In this document: positions 46,501 through 47,963 of the stretch, piece by piece
Numbering within the stretch: position 1 is the stretch's first letter
Layout: each line of letters starts with the position of its first letter
From: Acidobacteriota bacterium
GTDB taxonomy: Bacteria; Acidobacteriota; Terriglobia; Terriglobales; Acidobacteriaceae
Direction of reading: 5' to 3'
Length of the DNA stretch: 47,963 nucleotides
Assembly: GCA_013285705.1 (NCBI GenBank)
Contig: JABDHA010000027.1
Span: forward strand, 1-47,963
Translations under genes and position numbers: made by a program
Notes under the pieces: generated by a model
Seen by the model: the letters and a program-made list of their open reading frames with translations, nothing else
Told to the model about the DNA's origin: nothing
Database searches by the model: none

Positions 46501-46969
46501 GAGAAAAGTCGCGGCCATTCAGGGGCACGCTATTGATTGTATTCTCGGTGAACGTTTCACCGTTTGTGGCGTTTTCTGTTTGCAGAATGGGTACAGTTTC
46601 TTCACTCACCGTGACCGTAGTGCTCGCCGCGCCGACGGTTAGAGGGATATCGATCTTGGCTACCTGATCGATTTCCAGAGGAAATGGCCCATAGCTTGCG
46701 GTCTGGAAACCGGCCGCCTCCACGTTCAGCTTGTACTGTCCGATCTGCAGGAAACGGATCGAGTATTCTCCGGTTTGGTTCGAAGTGGCCGTGGTTACGA
46801 CGCCTGTCGCGACATTCGTGGCGGTGACCTTGGCCCCTGAAACGATAGCTCCGGTCGAATCTGTGATGGTGCCACGGATGGTTCCAGTGACGGTTTGCGC
46901 TGCTCCCGGGATACAGGCGAGCAACAAAATACACAATAGCCACATCAGCGATGCGGAAATACGTTTCAT
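43553..46969 (-). CDS. Oar-like TonB-dependent receptor 3
   Basis: A 1138-residue outer-membrane receptor. Signal peptide MKRISASLMWLLCILLLAC to GAAQ (~residue 25), carboxypeptidase-regulatory domain about 27-115 (VTGTIRGTITDSTGAIVSGA), plug with LNGRDFSQLTVFTPG, NNFLLDGQEINENLN and EFGNVNGGEVVMVTKSGTN, and a C-terminal barrel ending LSLKYAF. Ribosome site GGAGG about 9 nt before the ATG. Lying between nanE and a GlmS-like deaminase on the same strand, it may import an amino-sugar-containing glycan; that substrate is inference. Confidence 0.93.
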   Translation of the reverse strand: MKRISASLMWLLCILLLACIPGAAQTVTGTIRGTITDSTGAIVSGAKVTATNVATGVVTTATSNQTGEYSIRFLQIGQYKLNVEAAGFQTASYGPFPLEIDQVAKIDIPLTVGAASTTVTVSEETVPILQTENATNGETFTENTINSVPLNGRDFSQLTVFTPGAVSTGYGTYGMVSGSSSNSSERSTNASNEANVNGSRQQSNNFLLDGQEINENLNNTIGYSPSPDSLDQIRVISSNANAEFGNVNGGEVVMVTKSGTNSFHGSAFGFLSNDNLNANTWVNDQSGTPKAAYTQTIFGGTIGGPIIKDKLFFFADYEAFRYHSSGQSQFSVVPAAFRTGDLSAIQSGLGIQLYDTQTLGPDGRPVPYANNQVPIVNPVAQFLFAHPEAYPLPNNTANSIKAGDPLGIFHNFIGPQKLFSRNDQGDVKIDWHLHDNDVISGRYTQGYAQDATISDPLPVQFPSASNYPDHLGTVTWTHTFSPAIVNYARASYSRIQFNSGITTDPSGIFGTGGNATVGIPSNPQMAAGFSLQSFGGIESTTSSQNGYPDGFGANPQPEVFVDNVFEYADNLTWQRGKHLFKFGAQFTRYQQNSFYPGNDGELGDFTYNGQYSALPSSTSFYPFADFLLDRVNDVQVGNVTGLTGQRQWRDGVFAQDDWKLTDKLTLNLGIRWEYDQPIFEVNNKMANVNMQTKQIIYAGVDGNSRALYDPTYTQFQPRFGFAYQATPRWVVRGGYGITSYLEGMGANLRLTQNPPFHTDFEQQGQNPTADSNGVITSKGTYYLASNGFPTTTPPTTTFYVWPKDLKPSSTQEVTLSSEYEVTPSSTFQVGYVGILGHHLTQPYWGNQLTAPGATAPYANIVGQNGVIKISQTEGASNYNALQVVFRQHIKAGLELTANYTYAKSLTDNFGYYGVTNQNSGQYYQQDAYNPAAEWGPSGFDIRHALSVTGVYELPFGRGKQFGGNWNRFVDSAIGGWKLSGSNVSYGAFPVTAGSPSHYSSTVFAAASRPNQLRPLKVTGRSINAYWGTNVQGGNPGFACASNTDNGTCVFAQQPNNAFGNVRPFSLRGPGYEQVDMAVEKSFPVWREQRFDFRADFFNAFNIASYQSPDSTVSDSNFGQITNTNSTERHIQLSLKYAF

Positions 46970-47260
46970 ACATAGCCTCCAATTACCGAAAATTCAAACT
47001 GACATGCCACGCCGGAACTAACGTCCGCTATGCGGCGAATATCATCAGTCCTGATTTGACAGACACTTTCAAATGGACTGATTTTCAGATTTCACATAAT
47101 GTATAGACAACTGTACTAGCTAGCAAGAAAAAAGTTACGAACAGAAGAAAAAACTATAAGCGGTATAAGACAGTCCAGGGCAGGGTTTTCACGCAGAATT
47201 GCAATCTCTTCTGTTTTCTTAAGGTTGTAAAGAAAGTCCGGCAAAAATCGGATTGCAGGA

Positions 47261-47947
47261 TCAGCCCTCTATGGCCGCAATGAACCTTGCTGTAATCGCT
47301 TCCGGTTGCGTAATCGCAGCGCCGACGACGACGGCGAAGGCGCCGGCATCAAAGGCACGCCGGAAATCTTCCGGTCCGCGAACATGGCCTTCCACGATCA
47401 CCGGAATATGCAGGGATTTGGCAAGCTGCTCCACAAGAGGCCAGTTCACGAAGCGCTTCCCGGCAGTTTCGGGCGTATATCCGAACATCGTGGTCGCCAC
47501 GGCGGCAGCTCCAGCCTGCTCGGCTGCGAAGGCTTCTTCGACCGTGGCGATGTCGGCCAGAACAGGCTTGCCGAGCATATTTTGGATGCGCGGAAGCAGC
47601 TCCAGCCATGGTTCGGCAGACGTGGGGCGCCGGGCGCTGCAATCCAGGCCAATCACATCGGCCCCGGCAGCCACAATTACTTGGGCAGAAGCGAAGTCAG
47701 GTGTAATAAACAGTTCGTCATTCTCATATCGCTTAAGAATTCCGATAATCGGCAATTTTGTTTCCGCACGAAGCACCGAGATACTGTCTTTCCCGCTGAG
47801 ACGGAGACCCCCTGCCCCGCCGCGTATCACGGAGAGCGCCATGCGTCGCAGCGTATCTACGTTGTCGAGCGGATCGCCGGGGAGTGCCTGACAAGAGACG
47901 ATCAGTTTGTTTTTTAAGCTGGCCGGAAATGTCACAGATGTTGTCAT
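47261..47947 (-). CDS. nanE: N-acetylmannosamine-6-phosphate 2-epimerase
   Basis: A 228-residue TIM-barrel enzyme that converts ManNAc-6-phosphate to GlcNAc-6-phosphate in sialic acid and ManNAc catabolism. Family marks are IVSCQALPGDPLDN at the N-terminus, GAGGLRLSG, PIIGILKRY, AGADVIGLDCSARRP, LADIATVEEAFAAEQAGA, GYTPET, VIVEGHVRGPEDFRRAFDAGAFAVVVGAAITQP. Length is normal. It lies upstream of receptor 3 on the same strand, 291 bp away, so it may be separately transcribed. Whether the operon continues beyond the window is unknown. Confidence 0.94.
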   Translation of the reverse strand: MTTSVTFPASLKNKLIVSCQALPGDPLDNVDTLRRMALSVIRGGAGGLRLSGKDSISVLRAETKLPIIGILKRYENDELFITPDFASAQVIVAAGADVIGLDCSARRPTSAEPWLELLPRIQNMLGKPVLADIATVEEAFAAEQAGAAAVATTMFGYTPETAGKRFVNWPLVEQLAKSLHIPVIVEGHVRGPEDFRRAFDAGAFAVVVGAAITQPEAITARFIAAIEG

Positions 47948-47963
47948 ATAAGAGCTGCTGAGT

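Overview
The window looks like a chromosomal segment of a soil-type Acidobacteriota (Terriglobia-like) bacterium. The evidence is three large Oar-like TonB-dependent receptors with an N-terminal carboxypeptidase-regulatory (Cna-B-like) domain, a sedolisin protease, TAT-exported enzymes, HemQ-type heme synthesis and moderate-to-high GC. That placement is inferred from gene content, not from a marker gene. I see no phage, insertion sequence or CRISPR array.

Layout, left to right. 0-3.7 kb: a receptor on the minus strand. 4.57-5.57 kb: a compact minus-strand unit that is the most striking object here. A good sigma-70 promoter is followed by a 24-codon upstream ORF with nine Cys codons. Next come an intrinsic terminator with a matching alternative (antiterminator) pairing, a 1-Cys peroxiredoxin and then tRNA-Cys(GCA). 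It reads as a cysteine-responsive transcription attenuator driving a peroxiredoxin/tRNA-Cys operon. 5.6-9.3 kb: PhzF-like protein, response regulator, ABC ATPase, tRNA-Gly, a second and different tRNA-Cys(GCA), and a small exported protein. 9.4-17.1 kb: a TAT-exported TIM-barrel protein, a beta-propeller, two tandem exported paralogues with kinase-fold-like motifs, and a sedolisin.

17.1-23.6 kb: an AhpD-like gene faces away from a tightly packed four-gene run (receptor, AhpD-like, MFS, AhpD-like). 23.7-28.5 kb: HemQ, catalase and gamma-glutamyltransferase. With the peroxiredoxin and three AhpD-like proteins, peroxide and thiol chemistry is a recurring theme. 28.8-36 kb: DoxX-like membrane protein, TAT ferritin-like protein, radical SAM protein converging on a PAP2 phosphatase, GH13 hydrolase, a small conserved-looking protein and nucleoside diphosphate kinase.

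36.1-41.8 kb: a minus-strand operon for a periplasmic molybdenum aldehyde oxidoreductase (TAT 2Fe-2S subunit, FAD subunit, Mo subunit, XdhC-type chaperone, MocA-type cytidylyltransferase). 42.3-47.9 kb: an amino-sugar locus on the minus strand (nanE, receptor, GlmS-like SIS isomerase without glutaminase domain), with a perfect inverted repeat upstream of the SIS gene that could be an operator.
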